Below, piece by piece: positions 17,532-26,181 of a stretch of 64,000 bases of DNA. The notes beneath the pieces were generated by a model that made no database searches, was not told where the DNA came from, and saw only the letters and a program-made list of their open reading frames with translations. Made by a program: the position numbers and the translations under genes. The first letter of the stretch is position 1; every line of letters starts with the position of its first letter. Source of the DNA: Streptomyces sp. NBC_00708 (lineage in GTDB: Bacteria > Actinomycetota > Actinomycetes > Streptomycetales > Streptomycetaceae); assembly GCA_036226585.1 (NCBI GenBank), contig CP108999.1, positions 1 to 64,000 of the forward strand. The letters run 5' to 3'.

Positions 17532-18068
17532 TCAGGAAGCAGCGAGCGTCGTGACGGGCCTGGAGGCCGAACGCGAACCCCTGCGCCCCGGCGTATTTGC
17601 CGTCACCATCGCCTCGCCCTCCAAGGCCTGTTCCCCGGTCTGTGCTCCCTTACTGCGGCGCAGCACCGCCTGCGCGTACAGACCCTCCAGTTCAGCGGCC
17701 TGGGTGCGCAGGCTGTCGGGTGTCGAGCCCGGGTAGTCCTGGAGGATCTTCCACCCGCTGTACCAGTGGGCGCTGTCGACGCTCGCGGGAAGGACTAGGC
17801 CGGCGGCTTCGAAGGCGGCGAGTTCGGCGAAGCCGCCCTGTCTCTCCTTCGAGAGGGAGGCGAGCCAGATTTTCAGTGCCGCAGCTTTGCGGGGGCGGTC
17901 GCTGAATCGCGCGCTGAGCTTGCGGAGGCGTTTGGCGTGCTGGTGCAGGAGGAACGTGCCGAGCTGCGTAGCTAGAGCGCGGGCACGGGCGACCTCGCCT
18001 GGCGTCAAGTAACGGCCCAGTTCGGCGAGTTCCCGATCGCGGAGGTCTTCGGAGGGCTTGGTGTACAC
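17532..18068 (-). CDS. Hypothetical helical protein
   Basis: About 178 residues from the GTG at 18068 (a GGCGGAG lies somewhat far upstream; longer starts reach 18116). It is rich in Arg/Lys/Ala helices: LTPGEVARARALATQLGTFL, then HAKRLRKLSARFSDRPRKAA, with a central HWYSGWKILQDYPGSTPDSL. The C-terminal 40 residues look disordered. It is convergent with repB. The basic helical character is compatible with nucleic-acid binding, but no family is recognised. Confidence 0.6.
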   Translation of the reverse strand: MYTKPSEDLRDRELAELGRYLTPGEVARARALATQLGTFLLHQHAKRLRKLSARFSDRPRKAAALKIWLASLSKERQGGFAELAAFEAAGLVLPASVDSAHWYSGWKILQDYPGSTPDSLRTQAAELEGLYAQAVLRRSKGAQTGEQALEGEAMVTANTPGRRGSRSASRPVTTLAAS

Positions 18069-18288
18069 GACCCGTATTGTGCTCCGCCTGACTCCCGACT
18101 GCGGGCAGCGCCACACCCCCGCACGGGCACGGCGGGCTGTGTCTTCCAGGGGCGCCGGCGGGCAGCAGTCGGCTTCGCGAAGGACAGCTTCGGCGAGAGC
18201 TCCGGGGCCGTGACAGCATCTGGTCCGTCCGAGTGAGGAAACGCCGCGACTGCGGTGTCCAGGGCTGCGGAGCCCCTACCGTGCGGTC

Positions 18289-18852
18289 ATGGACGACTCC
18301 CAGATGCCTGAGCCCTTGCGGCAGGCGGTTCACCAGCTCGTCTCCGAAGTGGTCATGAACTGCCAGGAGGTGCTGCGCTACACCGAGCCGGACATCGCAC
18401 GCGACTGGAAGCGGATGACGCTGATCCGTGCCACGGACGCCTCCGACACGATGGACACGGCGTCGATGCTGATCGCCGCGTACTGCCAGCGCACTGGCAT
18501 GGCCATGGATACCCTCGCCTCCTACCTCCAGACCCGGCAGCAGCGCAGCCGGTCGGTCGGTCCGAGGGATGCGGAACGGCACGAAGTTGCCGGGATGATC
18601 GGCACACCGCGTCCCGCCGACGACGATCAGGAGGCGCAGATGTGGTTCTCGGTGGGACAGGGATATGTGGGAGACGAGCTGATGTCCGAGCCCGATGAGC
18701 AGCGGCTGTTCACCGAGGCGTGTCTGCACGGGCTGCGGGCCCGGCTCTGCGACGACGTCGACTCCCTGGCCAGCTACCTGCCGCCGCACGTCGCGGCGAT
18801 GGCGCGGAAGGTAGCCGAGGTACTGGAGGAGCCGCAGCCGGCACCCGCATGA
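18289..18852 (+). CDS. Hypothetical acidic protein
   Basis: A 187-residue, mostly helical and acidic protein starting at the ATG at 18289, with phrases RQAVHQLVSEVVMNCQEVLR and DTASMLIAAYCQRTGMAMDT. A polar linker separates it from a second helical unit (ACLHGLRARLCDDVDSLASY). No signal peptide, membrane segment or known motif is visible. Codon bias is normal. It stands alone between the leftward genes 17532-18068 and 18929-19777. Confidence 0.65.
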   Translation: MDDSQMPEPLRQAVHQLVSEVVMNCQEVLRYTEPDIARDWKRMTLIRATDASDTMDTASMLIAAYCQRTGMAMDTLASYLQTRQQRSRSVGPRDAERHEVAGMIGTPRPADDDQEAQMWFSVGQGYVGDELMSEPDEQRLFTEACLHGLRARLCDDVDSLASYLPPHVAAMARKVAEVLEEPQPAPA

Positions 18853-18928
18853 CGCCGGGGGCGCAGGGTCATGCCTGCCGGGCACCCCGCGGCCGCTCGT
18901 CTCCCTTGAATGGTCAGCTGCGCGACCT

Positions 18929-19777
18929 TCAGTACAGCGCGATGGCGTCAATCACGACGGCTGGACCGGTGATGTATGCCTGAACGTCGTCGTCGGGGAC
19001 GTCCAGACCGATCCTGCCGAGCTGTTGGATGACCTCTCGGAGGTCGTCTTGGATCTGCGCCATCATGATGCGGCGCATCATGAACTCCCACCCATGCAGG
19101 ATCCATTCGTCCGTGACGCCGAACTCGCCATCCGGGATCTGTCGGTACACAGTGCCGAGGACGCGCAGGTCTCCCTCCAGACGATCCGCCGACGCTTCGT
19201 TGATGAAGAAATCGGGGCGCACGTTGATGTACACCTTGTGCGGCAGCGAGGTCCCCGTGATCTCCAGAAGCATGGGCAGGGGCAGCAGCTCGTTCTGCAG
19301 ATAGACCCGTTGGATCGCCTGGGCGACGTCGGGTTCGTCCACGTCCAGGTTGGCGAGCTCATTGAGATCGTCGATGTCACGGTCCAGCATGAGTCGCCGG
19401 AAGATGAAGAACACCTTGCTCATCACGCTTGCCGCCGTGATTCGCGCATTGCCCTCGATCTCAATGAGGGCGTCCTTGAAGAGTGCCGAGTCTCCCGCAG
19501 GGTTGACGTTGACCGCCTTCTCGCGGATCAGGCCGTCGATCACCTTGGAGACCGTAGCCTTCTCCCGCGGGGCCAAGCTGTAGGTCGACTGGAACTGGAC
19601 GTCGCTCCCTGCAGACCCAGTCAGTGCTAGCGCGCCGAGGCCGACCTTGCCGCCACCGGACCGTTTGCTCACCGTTGTCTCCACGATGTCCTGTGCCACC
19701 GGGACGTCGATGTCGTGGTACTCCGCCTGCGAGAGCAGTGTCTCTAGGTCGAGAAAGCTGGGAGACCTCAATGTCAT
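18929..19777 (-). CDS. Hypothetical protein, possibly DUF6414-like
   Basis: About 282 residues from the ATG at 19777, chosen because GGGAGA lies 7 bases upstream; the frame is open to 19852. It begins MTLRSPSFLDLETLLSQAEY, has a QSTYSLAPREKATVSKVI segment, then a long conserved-looking alpha/beta body ending VRVL-type strands (LRVLGTVYRQIPDGEFGVTD). The organisation resembles DUF6414, a bacterial family often near defence or phage genes, but I hold this only as a possibility. It is separated by about 80 bases from the RapZ-like gene upstream on the same strand. Confidence 0.6.
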   Translation of the reverse strand: MTLRSPSFLDLETLLSQAEYHDIDVPVAQDIVETTVSKRSGGGKVGLGALALTGSAGSDVQFQSTYSLAPREKATVSKVIDGLIREKAVNVNPAGDSALFKDALIEIEGNARITAASVMSKVFFIFRRLMLDRDIDDLNELANLDVDEPDVAQAIQRVYLQNELLPLPMLLEITGTSLPHKVYINVRPDFFINEASADRLEGDLRVLGTVYRQIPDGEFGVTDEWILHGWEFMMRRIMMAQIQDDLREVIQQLGRIGLDVPDDDVQAYITGPAVVIDAIALY

Positions 19778-19856
19778 TGGAGAAGTCTCCCACTCAGCAC
19801 TGACAACGAGGGCGCGGGCCGCTTCCGCCTCACGGCGTAGGGCCTGCGGCATCGCA

Positions 19857-20351
19857 CTATGCGGGCAGGACGGGGTGGTCGATGTGGTGGTGCTCGATCT
19901 CCACGCTGTACTCGCCGCGCATCGCCGCCCAGACCCGCCGGCCTACCGCTTCGGCCACCGCGACCGAACGGTGCCGGCCGCCCTGGCATGCCACGGTCAG
20001 GCGGGCGACCCGGCCCACGGGGACCTGGTCGACCAGGAGGTGGAGCTGGATCGCGGTGCGGTTGATGAGGTCGCGGGCGCCGGGGGTGCCGAGAACGTGG
20101 TCGTAGACATCGGCATCGAGGCCCGTTCGGTAGCGCATGGCCGGGTCGTCGGCCAGGTTGCGTAGCGCTCGACGCAGGTCGACGTAGAGCCCGTCGGTAA
20201 GCAGGTCGTGCGCGCCGTCGTGGCGGGCGCCGATGGAACGGATGACGGCAGTAACAAGGCCAAGGCCGCGGCCTTCAAGGAGGGTCGTCTTCATGTCCTT
20301 GACGATCCCGGCCGGCCCACGGCGGCGGTAGGGGTTGCCCGTGGCCTGCAC
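19857..20351 (-). CDS. RapZ C-terminal domain-like protein
   Basis: A 164-residue protein corresponding to the C-terminal domain of RapZ/YvcJ without the N-terminal P-loop kinase-like half. The signature CQGGRHRSVAVAEAVGRRV (about residues 123-141) and the final EYSVEIEHHHIDHP are intact. In enterobacterial RapZ this domain binds small RNA; stand-alone versions occur in Streptomyces without assigned function. An internal ATG at 20294 (MKTTLLEGRGLGL) may be the true start. A truncated relative is at 13039-13172. Confidence 0.75.
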   Translation of the reverse strand: MQATGNPYRRRGPAGIVKDMKTTLLEGRGLGLVTAVIRSIGARHDGAHDLLTDGLYVDLRRALRNLADDPAMRYRTGLDADVYDHVLGTPGARDLINRTAIQLHLLVDQVPVGRVARLTVACQGGRHRSVAVAEAVGRRVWAAMRGEYSVEIEHHHIDHPVLPA

Positions 20352-20453
20352 CGGAGTCCCCGATCAGGTGACCTGGTAGGTGATGAGAACTCACTGATCG
20401 CGGTTGTTGGGATCATGAGGGTTCATCAGCCCCGACCTGCTGGAGTGCCCCCC

Positions 20454-21185
20454 GTGACGCTGCGCCGCCTCAGCTTCCTGTCCGCCGCCCTGCTCGCCAC
20501 CACCGCCCTGACTGCCTGCACCGCCGAGAACACGAAGGCCGGCGACTCGAAGCCCGCCACCACCGAGTCGGGCAGCACCAACCCTTCCGGCGCACCCGGC
20601 GGAGCACCGGATGGGGCCGGCCTCCCGCTGGCCGAGGCGATCAAGAAGATTCCTGTCGCTGCGGAGAAGCGCACGGGTTACGAGCGGGATAGCTTCAAGC
20701 ACTGGGTCGACGAGGACGGCGACGGCTGCTCGACCCGCCAAGAGGTCCTGCTCGCCGAGGCGGTCAAAGCCCCGGAGCAGGGGGCGCGGTGCGCTTTGAC
20801 CGGGGGCAGCTGGCGTTCCTATTACGACGAGGTCGAGGTCACCGACGCGAGGAAGCTGGACATCGACCACATGGTGCCGCTCGCCGAGGCCTTCGACAGC
20901 GGCGCCTACGGCTGGACCCCCGAACGCCGCGAGGCCTACGCCAACGACCTGTCCGCCGAACGCTCTCTGGTCGCGGTCACGGCGAAGACCAACCGGTCGA
21001 AGGCCGACAAGGACCCGGCGGCATGGATGCCGCCCTCCAAGGACGCGGCGTGCACCTACCTCGTCGACTGGACCGCCACGAAGCTGCGCTGGGGTCTGGC
21101 CGCCGACGAGGCGGAACAGAAGGCCCTTCTCGAACGCGCCGAGCCGTGCACGGACTCCGTCGTCCAGTACGAGACCGCTCCGTAG
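20454..21185 (+). CDS. Secreted HNH nuclease lipoprotein (DUF1524 / GmrSD C-terminal type)
   Basis: A 243-residue protein. The GTG at 20454 with GGAG eight bases upstream gives a clean lipoprotein signal: basic TLRRL, hydrophobic core, lipobox LTAC with the cysteine near residue 20, then a Ser/Gly/Pro-rich linker. The catalytic domain carries DIDHMVPLAEAFDSGAYGW (HNH histidine in DIDH) and NRSKADKDPAAWMPP, typical of the DUF1524/GmrSD C-terminal nucleases that Streptomyces exports. It would act outside the cell, perhaps in nutrient DNA turnover or competition. Several cysteines may form disulfides. An ATG at 20415 is a less likely start. Confidence 0.82.
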   Translation: MTLRRLSFLSAALLATTALTACTAENTKAGDSKPATTESGSTNPSGAPGGAPDGAGLPLAEAIKKIPVAAEKRTGYERDSFKHWVDEDGDGCSTRQEVLLAEAVKAPEQGARCALTGGSWRSYYDEVEVTDARKLDIDHMVPLAEAFDSGAYGWTPERREAYANDLSAERSLVAVTAKTNRSKADKDPAAWMPPSKDAACTYLVDWTATKLRWGLAADEAEQKALLERAEPCTDSVVQYETAP

Positions 21186-21274
21186 GGAAGGGGCCGCAGG
21201 GCCGGGCAGGCCTGTGCTCCCAGCGCCGGCGCCCGGGACGGCCAGTACCAGGAGTCTGCCGGCCCGGTTCCGGC

Positions 21275-21871
21275 TCAGTAGCGGTGCGCGTAGCCGTGAA
21301 GGCGCGTACGGGCTTCGGACACCGCGGTCCCGAGGCCGGTGGCGATGACCTCCCAGGGCTGCTGGTCGGCCCGGACCGTGTACGTGGCGGCCTCGGCTAC
21401 GTCTGCGGTCGTGTGCTCCAGGGCGGCGACGACGCGCAGTGCGGCCAGGGGCGCGTCGTCGGCCAGGTCGTCCAGGCGCTCGCGCAGCCGGCCGAGGAGA
21501 GCGGTGACGTCCTCGGGCACGGGGACGGCCCGGTGTTCGACGTCGGTGATGTGCTGTTTCCAGTCGTCGTGCGGCCCTTGGGTGTCGTACCAGTCCGGGC
21601 CCTCGGCGGCGACCTGTAGCCAGTCGATGGGGTGCAGGGTGGTGCCGCGCCAGCCGCAGGAGCACGCTCCGCGCAGCGAGGTGGCGTGCGGGGCGCTCAG
21701 GGTGTGGCCGTCGTAGACCCGCCAGTCGTTGGTCTCGTGCATGTGCGTGCCGCTGCCCAGGTCGACGATCAGCGATTTTGGTTCCGTGCCGTCGGCCAGC
21801 ACCGCACCCGGACGCCCCCGATGCGCAGTGCCGAACTCCTCGGTCTCCCAGTCGAACTCGGTCTCCTGCAT
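21275..21871 (-). CDS. Hypothetical protein with small zinc-like motif
   Basis: About 198 residues from the ATG at 21871 (MQETEFDWETEEFGTAHRG); the frame is open to 21964 and the start is uncertain. The centre contains HATSLRGACSCGWRGTTLHP, with two cysteines suggesting half of a metal site, followed by WLQVAAEGPDWYDTQG and a helical C-terminus (LLGRLRERLDDLADDAPL). A short relic of the same gene lies at 15680-15746. No function is recognised; the pattern is typical of plasmid-borne Streptomyces hypotheticals. Confidence 0.65.
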   Translation of the reverse strand: MQETEFDWETEEFGTAHRGRPGAVLADGTEPKSLIVDLGSGTHMHETNDWRVYDGHTLSAPHATSLRGACSCGWRGTTLHPIDWLQVAAEGPDWYDTQGPHDDWKQHITDVEHRAVPVPEDVTALLGRLRERLDDLADDAPLAALRVVAALEHTTADVAEAATYTVRADQQPWEVIATGLGTAVSEARTRLHGYAHRY

Positions 21872-22137
21872 GACCACCCACCCCTGCTCCTCGCGGACCA
21901 CTCTCGTGGGCACAGTCCGCGCGTTTGCCAGTGCCTGCTCCCGACCTTGCCCCAGCCCGTGCACCGGGGAGGACCGAATACCCGAACCGGTGACGCCGGC
22001 TCAAGCGGGTCGCCGGTCGACGGCACACCTCAGCCGTCCCACATCGAGAGCCGGATCGAGGACAGAGGGTCCGCTTGCCGGCCGGACCGGGCGGGGCGCC
22101 AGGCGTCACAGCCCCGGTGACTCGGCGGCGTGCTGCT

Positions 22138-22527
22138 TCAGGAAGAGGCGGCCTGTATCTCTGCGGTGGCCTGGGAACGGGGCGTCTTGGCGCCCGCCTT
22201 GCCCACGTCGATGGTGCGGGGGTCGACGGCTTCCAGGGGTGATCCGACCGCGTAGGGGCCGTCGGGGTCGCCGGGCTGGTTGGGGCGGTCGTGGGGCAGG
22301 AGGAAGAACGTGCGGCGGACGAACAGGCCGCTGTCCGGCAGCGCCCGCGCCTTCGGTAGGAGGTTGCTGTAGCCGACGAGCCGGCCGCCGCGTTCGTAGC
22401 GGGGCTTGCCCCGGCGGGTGGTGACCTTGTCGAGGGCCTGGCGGACGTAGTCGAGGTCCTCGGTGCTCTCCAGCCAGACGATTTCGGCTTCCTGGGCGAG
22501 ATCGCCTTCCCGTGGCATCGCGCTCAT
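22138..22527 (-). CDS. Hypothetical protein
   Basis: A 129-residue protein starting at the ATG at 22527, selected for the textbook AGGAGGCGAC ribosome site. It opens acidic (EGDLAQEAEIVWLESTEDLD), followed by VRQALDKVTTRRGKPRYERG and a beta-looking FVRRTFFLLPHDRPNQPG, and ends in a polar tail. It lies 148 bases downstream of the SF3 helicase gene on the same strand and may share its transcript. The family is unknown. Confidence 0.65.
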   Translation of the reverse strand: MSAMPREGDLAQEAEIVWLESTEDLDYVRQALDKVTTRRGKPRYERGGRLVGYSNLLPKARALPDSGLFVRRTFFLLPHDRPNQPGDPDGPYAVGSPLEAVDPRTIDVGKAGAKTPRSQATAEIQAASS

Positions 22528-22675
22528 GTCGCCTCCTGGTGGTCTGCGGCCGGGTGCCCGCCGGCAGATGCTGTGTTCATACTGCCCCGTCTTCGGTGGG
22601 GCGAGCGGAACTGCTGTGGAGGACACCCTCCATCGTACGGTTGTTCTTCCCGCGGCCTGGGGGTGGCAGTCGTCG

Positions 22676-24208
22676 TCACGGTGTTCCTTGCCCGTCGCTG
22701 TCCTCGGAGAGGAGGGCGAGACCGGGGTAGAGCTTGGTCGCATTGTTCTTGATCATGTCGGCGGGTGAAGCCAGGCCGAGTTCCTGGCGGATGCGCGCCG
22801 CGAAGGCACGGCTTGTGGAGGGGCGGATCATCTCCTCCGAGCACCAACGGCCGTAGACCTCGTACAGGAGTTTCTGCTCGACCCGCAGGTCCGGGTTGGG
22901 GCGGCCGTCGGTGCCTCGGGTGCAGCGCTCGGACAGGAAGCGGCCGATGTGGTCCTCAGTCGTCTCGTACGCGGCGGTCGCCACGCGCACGGAGTCGGGG
23001 CCGGTCAGCGGGTCGCGGGTGCTGAGGTAGCGGCGGGCGCCGTCGATGAGCCACTGCAGGATGCCGGGGCCCTCGTCCTGAACGAGCTCGGCAGCGAGAT
23101 TGTCGATCTTCAGCTCGTTCGGGACGGTGCGCTCGAAGGGGATGAGGCGGATGCGGCGCCAGAACGCGTGGCCGCCGGTGCCGACTTCGGGGCGGTGGTT
23201 GCCCAGCAGCCACAACTTGTGCGTCGGGGCGAACGTCATGAAGTCCTGCCGCATGCGGCGGGCCGTGATGCGGTCGCCGCCGGTAAGCAGCTTGACGCGG
23301 GACTCGTTGAACTTGTCGTTCTGCTTCAGCTCACTGCACACCACGATCCGCCGGCCGTGGAGCTCGGTGAGCTCCGTGCTGTGCTCGGCGAACTTCCCCT
23401 TCTCCATCAGGAAACCGGGCGGAGCGGCATTGGCATAGTCGCCGAGGATCTGGGTGATGACTTCGAGCAGGACCGACTTGCCGTTGGCCCCCGTCCCGTA
23501 GAGGAAGGGCAGGACCTGGGCTCCGACGTCACCGGTGATCGAGTAGCCGAGCAGCACATGCAGGAAACCGGTGGTCTCCTCGCCCTTGGCGTCGTCGCCG
23601 AAGGTGTCGCTCAGGAACCGCTGCCACCGCGGGATCGGCATCGCCCTGGGGGCGACCTGAGTCGCGCGCGAGTGCATGTCGCTCAGCGGATTCGGATCGC
23701 TGAGCTTCCCCGTACGCAGGTCCACCACCCCGCCCGGCGTGCACAGGGCGTAGATGTCGCCATCCAGGACCTGGGGATCCAGGCGCATGCCGGGGGCCGC
23801 CTGGGCCTGGAAGAGCATCGCCTTCACCCCGGCCGTCGACTCCGAGCGCCTGCGGTGCGCGGCAAGGTCCCGGCTGCTGAACCGGCCCTTCGGATCGGTG
23901 TCGGCGAACGTCTCCGCCATGTCACCGGCCGCCCAGACCGCGGCCTCCTCGCCGCCGGTCAGCTTCCACCGGTACTCGTCCCACGAGTGCCAGCCCATGC
24001 CGACCACGTAGCGGAACCGGTCGGCGTAGAGGCGGGCGAACAGCTTCGCGTTCCCGCGGTCGGTCAGCGCCTCCGGCAGCACCCCCGCGTCAGGGGCCGC
24101 GTACCGGGCGTCGGACTGCTGGGCCGGCAGCAACGGCTGCTCCACCGCCAGGTCGAGGATCTGCTGGGCTGCGCTCTGCGCGTCGAAACCCGCCGGCTCG
24201 GCGTTCAT
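22676..24208 (-). CDS. D5/P4-type SF3 replicative helicase
   Basis: A 510-residue phage/plasmid-type superfamily 3 helicase with a D5_N-like region before it. Walker A GTGANGKS is at residues 238-245, Walker B follows around RRIVVCSELKQ (near 290) and motif C with the sensor asparagine is WLLGNHRPE (near 335); a C-terminal winged-helix-like part follows. There is no primase domain in the protein. The ATG at 24208 has GAGGAC 6 bases upstream. Such proteins unwind the origin in satellite phages and integrative plasmids. Directly upstream lies a dense array of ACGGGACTG repeats, its likely target. Complete and apparently functional. Confidence 0.85.
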   Translation of the reverse strand: MNAEPAGFDAQSAAQQILDLAVEQPLLPAQQSDARYAAPDAGVLPEALTDRGNAKLFARLYADRFRYVVGMGWHSWDEYRWKLTGGEEAAVWAAGDMAETFADTDPKGRFSSRDLAAHRRRSESTAGVKAMLFQAQAAPGMRLDPQVLDGDIYALCTPGGVVDLRTGKLSDPNPLSDMHSRATQVAPRAMPIPRWQRFLSDTFGDDAKGEETTGFLHVLLGYSITGDVGAQVLPFLYGTGANGKSVLLEVITQILGDYANAAPPGFLMEKGKFAEHSTELTELHGRRIVVCSELKQNDKFNESRVKLLTGGDRITARRMRQDFMTFAPTHKLWLLGNHRPEVGTGGHAFWRRIRLIPFERTVPNELKIDNLAAELVQDEGPGILQWLIDGARRYLSTRDPLTGPDSVRVATAAYETTEDHIGRFLSERCTRGTDGRPNPDLRVEQKLLYEVYGRWCSEEMIRPSTSRAFAARIRQELGLASPADMIKNNATKLYPGLALLSEDSDGQGTP

Positions 24209-24463
24209 GACCGTCCTCGAAGATGGGCTCGGCACTCGGCTCGCACATACGACACGCATCGGACAGCCCTGCCACCGAAGGCTGAGGCCGTGGGCCCGTC
24301 CAAGAGGCGTTCCCAGTCGTCGGCGCCGTCGTTCAGCGCGGCGGGAACCGTCGACGGGCTCGGGGGCTGACGGAACAACGGCTGTCCTTGTCGAATACGT
24401 GCGGGACCACATCGCCCAGTCCACACCCGGCCGTCACCCGGCCCACGGGGAGGGACGGGCTCA

Positions 24464-24966
24464 ACGGGACTGACGGGACTGAGCTGTCGGCATTGCGATG
24501 CAGAGCGTAGTCCACTCCCCCGCCCCTTGAAGAGCTTCTGCTCTCGTGTCCCGGAACTTGAGTCCCGTCAGTCCCGCAGAGCTCGGCCCGCGCGCCGGCC
24601 TCCTGATGGGAGTTCAGTCCCGTCAGCCGCTGTGGGCTTCAGTCCCGTTGCCGATTTACGCAGGTCAGCGACTTAGCGGCTTACCCAACGGGACTGACGG
24701 GACTGAAGCCGTCAGTTATAAGCTACGTAGCGCACTCTTATGTATGCGCGCGCCCGCGTGTACACGTCAGTACGTATGTAGGTGATAACTGACGGGTTCA
24801 GTCCCGTCAGTCCCGTGAAAGATGGGGTCACCCTCACTGACCTGGGATTTATCCGTACGGGACTGAACGGGACTGAACACGCCACGGGACCGAGAACGCA
24901 GCCGCCGACCGCGGGCCGCATAACCTCGCGCACTCAGTCCCGTCAGTCCCGTGTAGGGGACTGAGT
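24464..24966. repeat. ACGGGACTG iteron array, candidate replication origin
   Basis: Twelve exact copies of ACGGGACTG or its complement CAGTCCCGT start at 24464, 24473, 24615, 24640, 24688, 24697, 24799, 24808, 24857, 24867, 24935 and 24944; one-mismatch copies are at 24560, 24569 and 24884. Most form tandem pairs with a 9-base period, and the pairs alternate in orientation along the region. The centre is unusually AT-rich for the window, bounded by GTCAGTTAT (24711-24719) and its complement ATAACTGAC (24785-24793). The array lies upstream of the SF3 helicase gene. It fits an iteron origin with an unwinding element. The rest of 24209-25002 holds no gene. Confidence 0.8.
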
Positions 24967-25002
24967 TGCTGACAGGCCCGGTTGCGTTGACCGTTTTCCT
25001 TC

Positions 25003-26010
25003 TCAGCACAGAACGTGTCGCCCGTAGCGCACGAGGTTTTCGGCGAGGGGGCGGTGGCAGACTTCGCAGACCGGTTCTCCGGTCGTTGGCCGGGGTATCG
25101 GCTGTACGGGCGGCAGCGGGGTCGGCTGCCAGGGGCGCATCGGTGTTCGGTGGGTGGCTTCGCGGCGCCGTTGCCAGGCTTGTTCGTGCCGGTGGCGGGC
25201 CTGGTCTGCGTCGCGCCGTACGCGGGCTGCTTCCTGTGCCAGGTGTTTGCTCATGGCGGGCGGGAAGGTCACGCCGTCGGCGTCCAGGCCGAGGTCGGCG
25301 AGGGGGAAGCGCTGGCAGTCGAGTGGGTCGCCGGGGCAGGGCGGGTGGTGCGGTGCGAACAGGCGTAAGTCCTTGGTCCACCACTGCGGGTCTTTGCGTG
25401 GGTGGGGCTGGCCGAGGCGGGCTTCGGCCGCGTCGTCACGGTGGTGGAGGGTCCAGGCCGGGATGCCCTCGGCGAACAGCACGTGCGGGATGCGGGTGTG
25501 GGGGCGCATGAACCACACGTCCCGGACCCCGTTGGTCGCGTAGTCGCGGTGCCGGGCCTGCCACAGCTCGTCGGTGATCAGCTCGCGCTGGGTCTCCAGC
25601 GCCAGGCGGGCGCCGTTGTTCAGGGTGACGTGGACGTCGGCGCGGCGGTCGCGGCGGTCGGTCCACTGTTCCATCCGTACGCGTGCGACGTTGGGCTGGG
25701 CGTCGGCCCAGCGGGCGAGGCGGTGCTTGGCGTTGATGTGCCAGACGGTCTCGCGGTTGTGTCCGCCGGGCGGTGCGGTGCCGGCGGGGTGTGCGAAGTG
25801 GGGCCTGACCAGGCCGCCGATCCGGCCGCGGGCCAGTAGCGGCACCTTCGTGGCTGCCGGTGCGTCGATGCCGCGCCAGCAGTAGAAGCACACCACTGTC
25901 TCGCGACGTCCGTAGCCGAGAGCCCGCCACTCGGTTAATGGCCTCTCGCCGATGTGGACCTCGCGCTGTGTCTGAAGGTCGAACCCGACCACCAGCAGAT
26001 CGTCCAGCAC
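25003..26010 (-). CDS. CoiA-like competence/nuclease family protein
   Basis: A 335-residue protein resembling the CoiA family: a cysteine pair early (CFYCWRG), RPHFAHPAG, then ETVWHINAKHRLARW, followed by VRMEQWTDRRDRRADVHV and LALETQRELITDELWQARHR, which is the PD-(D/E)XK-like core with D, E-x-Q residues. The C-terminus adds a linker and a CEVCHRPLAENLVRYGRHVLC cysteine cluster that could bind zinc. CoiA promotes recombination of incoming DNA in competent Firmicutes; in Streptomyces the role is unknown. It is transcribed divergently from the zinc-ribbon nuclease at 26182, so the two may share regulation. Confidence 0.7.
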   Translation of the reverse strand: MLDDLLVVGFDLQTQREVHIGERPLTEWRALGYGRRETVVCFYCWRGIDAPAATKVPLLARGRIGGLVRPHFAHPAGTAPPGGHNRETVWHINAKHRLARWADAQPNVARVRMEQWTDRRDRRADVHVTLNNGARLALETQRELITDELWQARHRDYATNGVRDVWFMRPHTRIPHVLFAEGIPAWTLHHRDDAAEARLGQPHPRKDPQWWTKDLRLFAPHHPPCPGDPLDCQRFPLADLGLDADGVTFPPAMSKHLAQEAARVRRDADQARHRHEQAWQRRREATHRTPMRPWQPTPLPPVQPIPRPTTGEPVCEVCHRPLAENLVRYGRHVLC

Positions 26011-26181
26011 CGGACGCCCCTCTCAAATCGCCTGAATCCGCGTGTGCAGAGCATCGCAACGGACACTGACAGGCCCATCCCCCCGACTCGCACGGCGGAA
26101 CCGTCCTCGATCAAGTGCGCCATCTTGTCTGCTATGCCTCTGCCCGGGAGCGTTGTCAGTGGGGGGTGGGAAGCTCCGCTC

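Noticed and set aside
24720..24780. AT-rich stretch as a possible promoter for the SF3 helicase
   Set aside because: It sits 500 bases upstream and is embedded in iterons with a bounding inverted repeat, which better fits an origin unwinding region.
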